A stretch of 35,718 nucleotides of DNA, from NCBI GenBank assembly GCA_016760525.1, contig JAESUW010000045.1, positions 1 through 35,718 on the forward strand, read 5' to 3'. The notes under the pieces were generated by a model that was not told the origin of the DNA, ran no database searches, and worked only from the letters and a program-made list of their open reading frames with translations. The position numbers and the translations under genes are program-made. The stretch comes from Labilibaculum sp. Lineage in GTDB: Bacteria; Bacteroidota; Bacteroidia; Bacteroidales; Marinifilaceae. Shown here one piece after another: positions 8,767 to 16,253 of this stretch; the stretch's first letter is position 1; each line of letters starts with the position of its first letter.

Positions 8767-10671
8767 CTATTCGTGATATATCCCTGATGGGTTGGGAACT
8801 CCCGAAATTACGACAACTGCAGTATTTGTAAGATTCGCAAGACATACTCCGCTCTGAGCTTTAAAATTAATTGTATTATTCCCAAAAGAAAATCCGACAG
8901 TTGGTATTGAAACTATAATATCTGAACCATTTCCTGTAACGGAACTTCCAATTTGAGTTCCTCCTTTATAAGCAGAATAGACAACACCACTTTCACTTAA
9001 CTGTATTGTAAGCTGCGCATCATTACCAAGACATTTCGTATCACCCAGTACAGAGAGATTAATGACAGGACCACCAATTACATTTACATCAATTACACAA
9101 TTTGACGAATTACCATTTACATCAACGACAGTGAAAGTCAACGAATTCGCACCCAAATCACTACATGTAAAATTGGTCTTACTTAGGGTTCTCGAAGCAA
9201 TTCCACATTCATCAGAATACCCCGGATCTACTTCAGCAACCGTTAAGTTGTATGAACCTGTTGCGCTAACATCGATGGTTATATCCTGGCAAGTACCTGT
9301 TCCATTGTTGCTAACAAATTCTCTTGCAAGTCCAGGTCCCTCCCATTCTAAACTAATAACTGCACCTCCGCCTAGTTCATAATACTCTAATGTGATTGGA
9401 GTAATTTGTCCTGCCAACAAAGCTATTGTGCCCGAATTAACAGTCGGTCCATGATCCGTCCAATTATCAACAAGCAACTGTCCATCAACCCACAAACGAA
9501 CTCCATCATCGGAATTTGTATAGAAAGTATAAGTTCCCGCCTGTGGAGCTTTTACATTTCCTTGAAAACGAATGGAAAAATTATCTGTTCCTACCAAGCT
9601 TGATTCCGGAGCTCCAGATCCCCAAGAATAATTTAATTCATTAACAAGTAAGCTTTCTCTGAAAGTATCGAAGTTTCGCCCGTCATAATAATCTGCTCTA
9701 AGCTGTGATATTCCAGGAGGTGTAATATCCACAACTGTCACATTAAAACTATGCGTTGATGTATTTCCACTATTATCAGTTGCTAAAAAGGTATTAACTG
9801 TTGTTCCGACAGGAAATAAAGAACCAGAAGCCAATCCTCCTGTTTGCACTACCAATGCACCTTCGAATTCGACAACGTATCGTTTATTATTTGTTCCGCT
9901 TGAGTCATTCCAACGTCCACTTGTATACATCTCAGTATGGTCTTCGTTTGAACCGGAATCATTTGGTTCCCCACTATTCCAGTTTGTATAAGCAACAAAT
10001 TCACTTGTGACCCATTGAAAATTCCCCTCAGTGTTTATATCTGTGAATCCAATCCAAATTGAAGCTCCAACCCCATTGCTTATAAAATCATTTTCAGCCT
10101 GACTTCCTATGGTAAGCAAATGCCCTCCATTATCTATTGCATTTTGGATGGCCGTAGTCGCATTCACACTATTATTTGAATAATAATAGGTATGATTATT
10201 TAGCTCACCCAAATAAGAAAATCCTGTTAAAGCCCCCGTAAATGCACTACAATTATCTGTTGCAACAGGAACCGTATAATCAGCAATTTCTCCACATGAA
10301 CTACCAGAGGCATTTACTAAGATATCTGCTTGAGGATTTTGAAAAATTGGATTTTGAGTATCATCAGCAAGCACTGTTTTATTTTGGTCATAAATATCTG
10401 ACCACCATGAAAACCACAAAAACGTCATTTTTTTGGATACAACTACCCTGTAAGTATTTTCCGGTAGATTTGAAATGGTACGAGTTGTAGAAAAATTTGA
10501 GGTAGTCCCATTAACTTTAACCCTATAATCGCCAGAAGGATTAACCGATACCGTAATTTGTCCTGATTCACCTTCACATTGGGGATTGGTAACATTTACA
10601 CTTACTGTTTGTGCACTAACAGAGTTCACAAGTAGAATTTTAATAAAAAATATCCATAAAAATTTATTCAT
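8767..10671 (-). CDS. Secreted C-type lectin/HYR/PA14 protein
   Basis: A 634-residue protein with a signal peptide (about 1-21, VSAQ), an SprB-like module (about 25-105), and a HYR domain starting near 106 that is interrupted after DNCSAFTGA by a C-type lectin domain (about 149-270; HLLTIGSQAENDF, IWIGFTD, WNSGEPND, RYVVEFEG). The HYR domain resumes at VVQTGGLASGSLFPVGTT and ends about 316. PA14 follows (about 322-455; NSDDGVRLWVDG, DNWTDHGPTVNSGT), close to the PA14 of the downstream gene, then a HYR-like and an Ig-like module. It ends VPNPSGIYHE. Ca-dependent sugar binding is a known property of many lectin domains of this fold; ligand binding by this one is inferred. It starts 118 bp from the divergent HAD gene. 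Confidence 0.85.
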   Translation of the reverse strand: MNKFLWIFFIKILLVNSVSAQTVSVNVTNPQCEGESGQITVSVNPSGDYRVKVNGTTSNFSTTRTISNLPENTYRVVVSKKMTFLWFSWWSDIYDQNKTVLADDTQNPIFQNPQADILVNASGSSCGEIADYTVPVATDNCSAFTGALTGFSYLGELNNHTYYYSNNSVNATTAIQNAIDNGGHLLTIGSQAENDFISNGVGASIWIGFTDINTEGNFQWVTSEFVAYTNWNSGEPNDSGSNEDHTEMYTSGRWNDSSGTNNKRYVVEFEGALVVQTGGLASGSLFPVGTTVNTFLATDNSGNTSTHSFNVTVVDITPPGISQLRADYYDGRNFDTFRESLLVNELNYSWGSGAPESSLVGTDNFSIRFQGNVKAPQAGTYTFYTNSDDGVRLWVDGQLLVDNWTDHGPTVNSGTIALLAGQITPITLEYYELGGGAVISLEWEGPGLAREFVSNNGTGTCQDITIDVSATGSYNLTVAEVDPGYSDECGIASRTLSKTNFTCSDLGANSLTFTVVDVNGNSSNCVIDVNVIGGPVINLSVLGDTKCLGNDAQLTIQLSESGVVYSAYKGGTQIGSSVTGNGSDIIVSIPTVGFSFGNNTINFKAQSGVCLANLTNTAVVVISGVPNPSGIYHE

Positions 10672-10683
10672 ATATACTTATTT

Positions 10684-10700
10684 TGATTACATTTTAATCA
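10684..10700. repeat. Short inverted repeat in divergent promoter region
   Basis: A perfect 6-5-6 inverted repeat (TGATTA-CATTT-TAATCA), 13 bp ahead of the leftward lectin-domain gene start at 10671, in the region shared with the divergent HAD gene. It could be an operator or a hairpin in the 5' leader; AT richness makes chance possible. Confidence 0.3.
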
Positions 10701-10789
10701 AACAAATCGACTTATCTTACGCAAGATTATCATTTTTGTTTAATTAATACCAAACAGCTCAATCAACTCAATAGATTTTATTAAACTGG

Positions 10790-11491
10790 ATGAACAATTC
10801 AAAATACAAACATATTTTTTTCGATCTTGACCGTACACTCTGGGATTTTAATAAAAATTCTGAAGCGAGCCTCAATCAACTCTTTAGAGATTACCAATTG
10901 CAATCAATATTTGGAAGCTTCCTGTTTTTCAAATCACGATATGAATATCACAACGGCAAATTATGGAATGCTTACTATCAAAAAAGGATTAAAAAAGAAG
11001 ATTTGATGTACCGAAGATTCTATCTAACATTAAAAGAGGCGGGAAAAAATGATCTTGATTTAGCGAAAGAAATCGCGAAGGATTTTATTGAAATTACTCC
11101 CTTACAAACAGTTACTTTCCCAAATGCCCATCAGATTCTCGAATATTTAAAAACTAAAAAATACCAATTGTATATTATCACCAATGGTTTTAATGAGGTT
11201 CAAGCTAAGAAACTCCAAAACTCAAAGTTAGATGCCTATTTCACGGAGGTAATTACTTCGGAAGATGCAGGGGCAAACAAGCCAACTCCACAAATATTTG
11301 AGTATGCATTTAATAAATCAGGTGCTGTTGCCAACAATAGCTTACTAATTGGGGATGATCTATCCACTGATATTGCTGGTGCCAAAAGAGTAAAAATGGA
11401 TCAAATCTATTTCAATCCGCACAGAATCAACCACAAAGACGAACCAACATTTGAGATTAGTGATTTGCTTGAAATCAAAAATATTCTTTAA
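10790..11491 (+). CDS. yjjG: HAD-family noncanonical pyrimidine nucleotidase (YjjG-like)
   Basis: A 233-residue cytosolic HAD hydrolase. Motif I is FFDLDRTLWDF with nucleophile D12 and general acid D14; motif II is the ITNG segment (about 124-127); the Lys of motif III lies in ANKPTPQIFEYA; motif IV is LLIGDDLSTDIAGA. A helical cap lies between motifs I and II. Length and motif spacing fit the YjjG family, which dephosphorylates (non-canonical) pyrimidine nucleoside monophosphates; substrate preference cannot be read from the sequence. It is a single gene, divergent from the secreted-protein cluster. A candidate structured RNA follows it on the same strand. Confidence 0.85.
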   Translation: MNNSKYKHIFFDLDRTLWDFNKNSEASLNQLFRDYQLQSIFGSFLFFKSRYEYHNGKLWNAYYQKRIKKEDLMYRRFYLTLKEAGKNDLDLAKEIAKDFIEITPLQTVTFPNAHQILEYLKTKKYQLYIITNGFNEVQAKKLQNSKLDAYFTEVITSEDAGANKPTPQIFEYAFNKSGAVANNSLLIGDDLSTDIAGAKRVKMDQIYFNPHRINHKDEPTFEISDLLEIKNIL

Positions 11492-11600
11492 GATGTTAAT
11501 CAACATATTTTCATTACAATCCGTAAGCTAGTTTTAATGTTCTTTAACAATTCGGAACAAAAAACAAGCAGAAACTACGTAATGATAAGAAAAGAACTTT

Positions 11601-11608
11601 TATATTTG
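11601..11608 (+). promoter_or_regulatory. -7 element for candidate RNA
   Basis: TATATTTG is a perfect TAnnTTTG element, placed 110 bp after the HAD gene and not followed by any ORF. No clear -33 TTTG is seen at the right distance. It would start transcription near 11614-11616. Confidence 0.45.
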
Positions 11609-11613
11609 CAGCG

Positions 11614-11810
11614 GTAAACAACAAAACTTGATATGCAAACTTGTTTTGTTGCCAACATCAGGTTTGTACCGTAACATTCATAAACAATTCTAAAGGGTTA
11701 GTGAAGTTACTAAGGTTAATAGATTACAAATGGTTAATAATATATTGAAACTGGTATATGACCGATGTTGAAATACGAAGGCTGCGTTTAGGGGACGCAG
11801 CCTTTTCTTT
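11614..11810 (+). ncRNA. Candidate structured non-coding RNA (about 195 nt)
   Basis: A transcript from the TATATTTG element at 11601 to the terminator at 11778-11810 would be about 195 nt with no credible ORF. Seen in sequence: a 5' hairpin with a 9-bp perfect stem (11619-11627 with 11643-11651); a long-range helix pairing 11653-11663 with 11761-11770 (CAACATC-bulged A-GGT with ACCGATGTTG), continued by TACC/GGTA and TTCA/TGAA pairs separated by internal loops; then the terminator hairpin. A long irregular rod of this size resembles the layout of 6S RNA, for which Bacteroidetes variants exist, but the extra 5' hairpin is not typical and I cannot assign a family. Alternative: an unrelated lineage-specific RNA. 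Confidence 0.5.
11778..11810 (+). terminator. Strong intrinsic terminator
   Basis: A 10-bp perfect stem (AAGGCTGCGT at 11778-11787 with ACGCAGCCTT at 11795-11804), a 7-nt loop and a T-rich tail. It sits about 290 bp beyond the HAD stop, which suggests it ends a separate short transcript. Confidence 0.85.
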
Positions 11811-11867
11811 TATCTTATCGTGCTAATAATCACTGCTTCAAGGGAATTTAAACAAAAATAAAAAAAG

Positions 11868-11995
11868 AGTTTCACCGCAGAGGCAAACAAAGGACTTCAC
11901 AAAGAAACACAAAACAAAACCGGTTTTACCACGGAAGACAGAAAGGGACACAGTGTATTGACTTTTGAGCTCTTGGACTTTTAGACTCTTCTTAC
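11868..11995. repeat. Dispersed-repeat-like intergenic sequence
   Basis: This non-coding stretch carries the words TTCACCGCAGAGGCAAAC, TTTACCACGGAAGACAGAAA and GAGCTCTTGGACTTTTAGAC. Purine-rich ACCGCAGAG / ACCACGGA words of this kind are familiar as dispersed intergenic sequence in many bacterial genomes. Only one copy is in the window, so the repeat status rests on recognition rather than on a second copy. The 65-codon frame reading leftward through it is low complexity and not believed to be a gene. Confidence 0.45.
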
Positions 11996-13281
11996 GTTTT
12001 TCTCTTCTTCTTTTTTGCTGCAGGGAACAAAACATTATTTAATATTAGACGATAACCCGCCGAATTCTTTTTCAAATTAAGATCTGTTGGCGGATCTCCA
12101 ACTAAATGTTGATAATCTTCGGGGTCGTGACCTCCATAAAAAGTCCAGGTTCCTTTTCCAAAATTCCCATGAATATATCTTGCCTCACCCGCCAATTTAT
12201 TTTCTCCCAGAACAAGCACATTGGGCTTAATTAACTCCAACTTAAAAGCTGTGGTTTGTCCCATAAAACCTTTTATCAGATTCTTATGGTTTTGACACAA
12301 CATTGTTGGAATGGGATCCCATTTGGCTGAAAACTCGAATAAGGAAAAATAATCTTCATCTTTCCTTATCTTCCTGGTTAAAGTCACATCAATATCCGAG
12401 AATTCATACACATTAGGATTTTTCTCGATTGTAAAATTCTGAAAAGCGAACGTTTTTGAGTAATCCAGGTGAGATTGAACATCTGGTTCTATGGGATCCC
12501 CATCGAACACAGCATCACAAATATCATGTTCTCCCGATGCCAGTGTTATATCAAAAGTATCGGTAGCAGAACACATAGCAAACAAAAAACCACCAGCCTC
12601 AACGAAGCTTTTTATTTTTACAGATATTGCTTTTTTCAGATCTGAAACCTTCGAAAAACCATACCGATTAGCTACTTCCAAATTTGCTTGCACCCCATCC
12701 TTATACCATTTCATATTTCGGTAAGCCGTATAAAATTTCCCAAACTGTCCGGTAAAATCCTCATGATGCAAGTGCAACCAATCATACTTGGACAGCTTTC
12801 CTGTCATTACCTCATCATCATAAATTATGTCATAAGGAATTTCAGCATAACTAAGAGCTAGTGTAACAGCATCATCCCAAGGCTTCTTTCCTTTTGGAGA
12901 GTAGACTGCAATTAATGGTGGTTTTTCCAACTTAACGGCATCCATATTGAGTTCATCACTCGAAATATCAGTCAATATTTGCTGTGCAGAAATATCACTA
13001 ACAACAGAAAAACCAACTCCTCGTATCAAACACTCATCTTGTATTTCTTTATGGAATGGAACCAAAAAAGAACCTCCACGATAATTTAACAGCCAATATA
13101 TCTCGTAATTCTTTTCCAAAGACCAAAATGCAATACCATAAGCCTTTAAATGATTCTTCTGAGTATCATCCATCTGTATCAATAAACTTGCAGAATAGGA
13201 TGCACAAGCAGTCATAACGAGAAATAGAAGCAAAACTATTTTTCGAAAAAATCTTTTCAAGAACAATCTATCCTCAATCAT
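11992..13281 (-). CDS. Conserved Bacteroidetes exported protein of unknown role (often named 'asparagine synthetase B')
   Basis: A 429-residue protein with an N-terminal hydrophobic export signal (about 13-30; the VMTAC segment is a poor lipobox, so ordinary signal peptidase cleavage after ASYS is as likely). Conserved stretches include LIQMDDTQKNHLKAYGIAF, PWDDAVTLALSYAEIPYD, YDWLHLHHEDFTGQ, FAMCSATDTFDI, GFMGQTTAFK and TWTFYGGHDPEDYQHLVGDP. I recognise the family from other Bacteroidetes, where databases often call it asparagine synthetase B. However, no N-terminal Cys nucleophile or synthetase PP-loop is present, so that name is not supported. The His- and Asp-rich motifs hint at an enzyme or a glutamine-amidotransferase-like fold; this is inference. 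It begins 37 bp after the dnaB stop, so probably the second gene of that operon. The tail is KKKKRKT. Confidence 0.75.
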   Translation of the reverse strand: MIEDRLFLKRFFRKIVLLLFLVMTACASYSASLLIQMDDTQKNHLKAYGIAFWSLEKNYEIYWLLNYRGGSFLVPFHKEIQDECLIRGVGFSVVSDISAQQILTDISSDELNMDAVKLEKPPLIAVYSPKGKKPWDDAVTLALSYAEIPYDIIYDDEVMTGKLSKYDWLHLHHEDFTGQFGKFYTAYRNMKWYKDGVQANLEVANRYGFSKVSDLKKAISVKIKSFVEAGGFLFAMCSATDTFDITLASGEHDICDAVFDGDPIEPDVQSHLDYSKTFAFQNFTIEKNPNVYEFSDIDVTLTRKIRKDEDYFSLFEFSAKWDPIPTMLCQNHKNLIKGFMGQTTAFKLELIKPNVLVLGENKLAGEARYIHGNFGKGTWTFYGGHDPEDYQHLVGDPPTDLNLKKNSAGYRLILNNVLFPAAKKKKRKT

Positions 13282-13318
13282 AAAAACAAGATAAGAAATT
13301 CTATTTGGTAAGAATCAA

Positions 13319-14851
13319 CTAAAAAGGAGCTGCATTATCAAAATCAGTCCCTCCATTTAATCCAGCATTAAAATCGTCAAAACCAGAGGGTTCCTGATTC
13401 ATACTTGAGCTGAATGTTTTCACATCCTCTGCCCCTGCATCGTCAAATGCTGATAATGATTCTCCTTCCAAGTCGGTAAATCTAGCTAAATTAGTACGGA
13501 AACGAAGCTGAATTTCACCTACCGCACCATTACGGTGTTTCGCAATAATAATATCGGCAATACCAATTAATGAATTTCCTTCAGCATCTTCAGTAATACC
13601 ATATCGCTCCGGGCGATGGATAAACAACACCATATCAGCATCCTGCTCAATCGCACCCGATTCACGTAAATCGGAAAGCATTGGTTTCTTCGCATCACCT
13701 GTTCTTTGTTCAACACCACGATTCAACTGAGAAAGTGCAATTACCGGTACATTTAATTCTTTTGCAATAATTTTTAGCTGTCGCGATATTAAACTTACTT
13801 CCTGTTCACGGTTACCACGCATATCAGAACCAGCTGTCATAAGTTGCAAATAATCAATTACTATACAACTAATATCATGTTTTGCTTTTAATCTACGACA
13901 CTTTGACCGCAATTCATAAATAGACAAACCTGGTGTATCATCAACATAGATTGGAGCTTCAATAAGATCTTTAATTTTAACATGTAACTGTTCCCATTCA
14001 AAATCCTCCAGACGTCCGCTTCTTAATTTTTCCGATCCCAATTCCGTTTCACTGGATATCAAACGTTTTACCAGCTGATCAGCACCCATCTCGAGTGAGA
14101 AGATAGCTATTGGTGATTTATGGTCAACAGCCATATTTCGTGCCATCGACAACACAAATGCTGTTTTTCCCATAGAAGGACGAGCAGCAATAATCACCAA
14201 ATCGGACTTTTGCCATCCCGATGTAATTCGATCCAAAGCAGTAAAGCCAGAAGGAACACCACTCAAACCGTCGGTTCGTTTTCCTGCTTCTACAATTTGA
14301 TTAATCACCTCATCTGCCAAAGGGCGAATATGAGAAGATTCTTTCTTAATATTTCCTTCTGCTATTTCAAAAACGTCCTGTTGAGCTCTATCCAAAAGAT
14401 CAGCTACATCGACACTCTCATCGAAAGCTTGAGATTGTATCTCGGAAGAAACTCGTATTAATTCTCTCTGAATGAATTTTTGAGCAATAATTCTCGCATG
14501 AAAATCGATATGAGCAGCCGAAGCAACTCTATTAGTAAGTTGAGTAATGTAAAACGGACCTCCAACATCTTCCAAAGTGCCTTGTCGTTTCAATTCCTCT
14601 GTCACTGTTAAAATATCAACAGGTTCCTCGTTAATTGATAAAGATAAAATGGCTTTGTATATTTTCTGGTGAGCATCCTTATAGAATGAATCTGCATTTA
14701 AAATATCCCCTACCGAAATCATTGCATCTTTTTCGAGCATTAACGCTCCCAAAACAGCTTCCTCAAGCTCCAAAGCCTGCGGAGGAACTTTCCCGTAATC
14801 AAGATCTACTTTATTCTTAGGTTTATTGTTATACTTATTTGCCTCAGCCAT
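13319..14851 (-). CDS. dnaB: Replicative DNA helicase DnaB
   Basis: A 510-residue helicase. The N-terminal DnaB domain covers about 20-125 (VPPQALELEEAVLGALMLE); the RecA-like C-terminal domain about 190-460 has Walker A AARPSMGKTAF at 222-232, FSLEMGADQL, Walker B CIVIDYLQLM at about 329-338 and SQLNRGVEQR. It unwinds DNA at the replication fork as a hexamer and recruits primase. The acidic, Asn/Gly-rich C-terminal tail after about 465 is expected to be disordered. No intein is present. It is probably co-transcribed with the 11992-13281 gene and divergent from ispE. Confidence 0.97.
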   Translation of the reverse strand: MAEANKYNNKPKNKVDLDYGKVPPQALELEEAVLGALMLEKDAMISVGDILNADSFYKDAHQKIYKAILSLSINEEPVDILTVTEELKRQGTLEDVGGPFYITQLTNRVASAAHIDFHARIIAQKFIQRELIRVSSEIQSQAFDESVDVADLLDRAQQDVFEIAEGNIKKESSHIRPLADEVINQIVEAGKRTDGLSGVPSGFTALDRITSGWQKSDLVIIAARPSMGKTAFVLSMARNMAVDHKSPIAIFSLEMGADQLVKRLISSETELGSEKLRSGRLEDFEWEQLHVKIKDLIEAPIYVDDTPGLSIYELRSKCRRLKAKHDISCIVIDYLQLMTAGSDMRGNREQEVSLISRQLKIIAKELNVPVIALSQLNRGVEQRTGDAKKPMLSDLRESGAIEQDADMVLFIHRPERYGITEDAEGNSLIGIADIIIAKHRNGAVGEIQLRFRTNLARFTDLEGESLSAFDDAGAEDVKTFSSSMNQEPSGFDDFNAGLNGGTDFDNAAPF

Positions 14852-14953
14852 AAAACACTAAATTCTAATAATTCTTTTTCCCTTTAAAATCAACATCCTA
14901 AGTATTATTTTCTCCCTCAAAAAGAGTTCTGGAAAAATTACAGAATGCAGTGT

Positions 14954-14961
14954 CAAAGATA
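14954..14961 (-). promoter_or_regulatory. -7 element, dnaB promoter
   Basis: TATCTTTG read leftward is a perfect TAnnTTTG element, about 100 bp before the dnaB ATG. The -33 element is not obvious. Confidence 0.45.
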
Positions 14962-15043
14962 GAAAATAAAAATACTACTAATTGATTTTTTTTGCTCTTA
15001 TAAATCAAGTATTTTTACCATTCAATCATAAAACTTATTACTT

Positions 15044-15859
15044 GTGCTTCGCTTCCCAAATGCTAAAATTAATATTGGATTAAATATTGTTGAGAAAAGA
15101 ACCGACGGATTTCACAACATCGAAACTATTTTCTATCCCATCCCTCTTGCTGATGGATTGGAAATATCCGATTCGGACAATAAAAACAAGTACAACTTCA
15201 AGTCATCCGGTATCCCGATAAATATCGATGACAAGGATAATATTGTTTGTAAAGCGTTTGATTTACTTCATGCAAAACACAGCATTCCATCAACCAATAT
15301 CCATTTACACAAAAACATTCCTTTTGGTGCAGGATTGGGAGGCGGTTCTTCAGATGCAGCCTTTATGATCAAAATGCTGAACGAACAGTACAAACTAAGA
15401 ATTCCATCTAACTCAATGGAAAATCTGGCGGGACAACTAGGCAGCGATTGTTCTTTTTTCATTAACAACAAACCCGTTTTTGCAGAAGGAAAAGGAGATA
15501 TTTTCTCTGAAGCAGACATTAAGCTTTCCGGATATCACATCCTATTAGTAAAGCCCAATATCCATATAAGTACACCTGAAGCTTATTCCAATGTTATACC
15601 TTCATACCCCAGTAAATCATTAAAAGAACTTATTCTAAATCCCATTGAAAACTGGAAACATTTAATCTTTAATGATTTTGAAAACAGTATATTCCCCAAT
15701 CATCCTGAATTAAAAGAAATTAAAAATAAACTATACAACATGGGTGCAATTTATGCTTCGATGTCGGGTAGCGGATCTTCAATATTTGGAATTTTTAGAG
15801 ATGAACAGAAATGCCCTAAAATATGGAATGATTATTTTTTCTGGACTGGAACATTATAA
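15044..15859 (+). CDS. ispE: 4-diphosphocytidyl-2-C-methyl-D-erythritol kinase
   Basis: A 271-residue GHMP kinase of the non-mevalonate isoprenoid pathway; it phosphorylates the 2-hydroxyl of CDP-methylerythritol. Motif 1 is PNAKINIGL with Lys8; the glycine-rich ATP loop PFGAGLGGGSSDAA is at 93-106; the catalytic Asp is in LGSDCSFF (about D135); a C-terminal MSGSGSSIFGIF loop is present. The start is GTG at 15044, placing the PNAKINIGL motif at the usual distance from the N-terminus. It is a single gene divergent from dnaB and closed by a strong terminator. Confidence 0.95.
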   Translation: MLRFPNAKINIGLNIVEKRTDGFHNIETIFYPIPLADGLEISDSDNKNKYNFKSSGIPINIDDKDNIVCKAFDLLHAKHSIPSTNIHLHKNIPFGAGLGGGSSDAAFMIKMLNEQYKLRIPSNSMENLAGQLGSDCSFFINNKPVFAEGKGDIFSEADIKLSGYHILLVKPNIHISTPEAYSNVIPSYPSKSLKELILNPIENWKHLIFNDFENSIFPNHPELKEIKNKLYNMGAIYASMSGSGSSIFGIFRDEQKCPKIWNDYFFWTGTL

Positions 15860-15880
15860 AAACCAAAAGCCTCAAAATAG

Positions 15881-15916
15881 AATGAGCCTGTTCATCAACG
15901 AACAGGCTCATTTTTA
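15881..15916 (+). terminator. Intrinsic terminator after ispE
   Basis: A 13-bp perfect stem (15881-15893 with 15900-15912), a 6-nt loop and a T-run on the + strand. The facing biotin-carrier gene ends at 15933, and the hairpin may serve it too, although the T-run on that side is short. Confidence 0.9.
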
Positions 15917-15932
15917 TTTCAGTTCAGAATAA

Positions 15933-16241
15933 CTATTCAATTTCCACCATTAATAATCTGTTGGGAACCATTATTCCTTCGGTAACAAAAATTTTAGCAA
16001 TTTTACCATCAAAAGGCATTTTAATCTGATTCTTCATCTTCATAGCTTCAAGAATCATAATCGTTTCACCTTCTTTAACGTCCTGTCCTTCCTTAACGAA
16101 AATTTCAACAATTGTTCCAGGAATGAATGAATTGATATGCTTCGGATTAGGTCTAACCCAAGGCTTTCTATTCTCAAACTTCTTAGTTAATTCCGTTATA
16201 TAAATGGTACCATCAACGTTGAATTCTTTTAAATCTCCCAT
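15933..16241 (-). CDS. Biotin carboxyl carrier subunit of acyl-CoA carboxylase
   Basis: A 102-residue protein. After a short N-terminal extension, a biotinyl domain occupies about 33-102 with the biotin attachment motif EAMKMKN (the first Lys is the modified one). The segment PGTIVEIFVKEGQDVKEGET and the closing MPFDGKIAKIFV are typical of the biotinyl hammerhead. It carries CO2 on biotin between a biotin carboxylase and the carboxyltransferase. It starts 12 bp after the carboxyltransferase stop, clearly one operon. It lacks the Pro/Ala-rich linker of AccB proteins and resembles the carrier subunits of propionyl-CoA carboxylase or methylmalonyl-CoA decarboxylase. Confidence 0.9.
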   Translation of the reverse strand: MGDLKEFNVDGTIYITELTKKFENRKPWVRPNPKHINSFIPGTIVEIFVKEGQDVKEGETIMILEAMKMKNQIKMPFDGKIAKIFVTEGIMVPNRLLMVEIE

Positions 16242-16253
16242 ATCTAATACTTT

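Noticed and set aside
11491-11510. Terminator directly after the HAD gene
   Set aside because: Only a 5-bp ATGTT/AACAT stem with a broken T-run; too weak to call.
11838-12035. 65-codon leftward frame overlapping the 3' end of the 11992-13281 gene
   Set aside because: Low-complexity, Phe/Lys-rich translation of repeat-like DNA; overlaps a conserved gene; no start signal.
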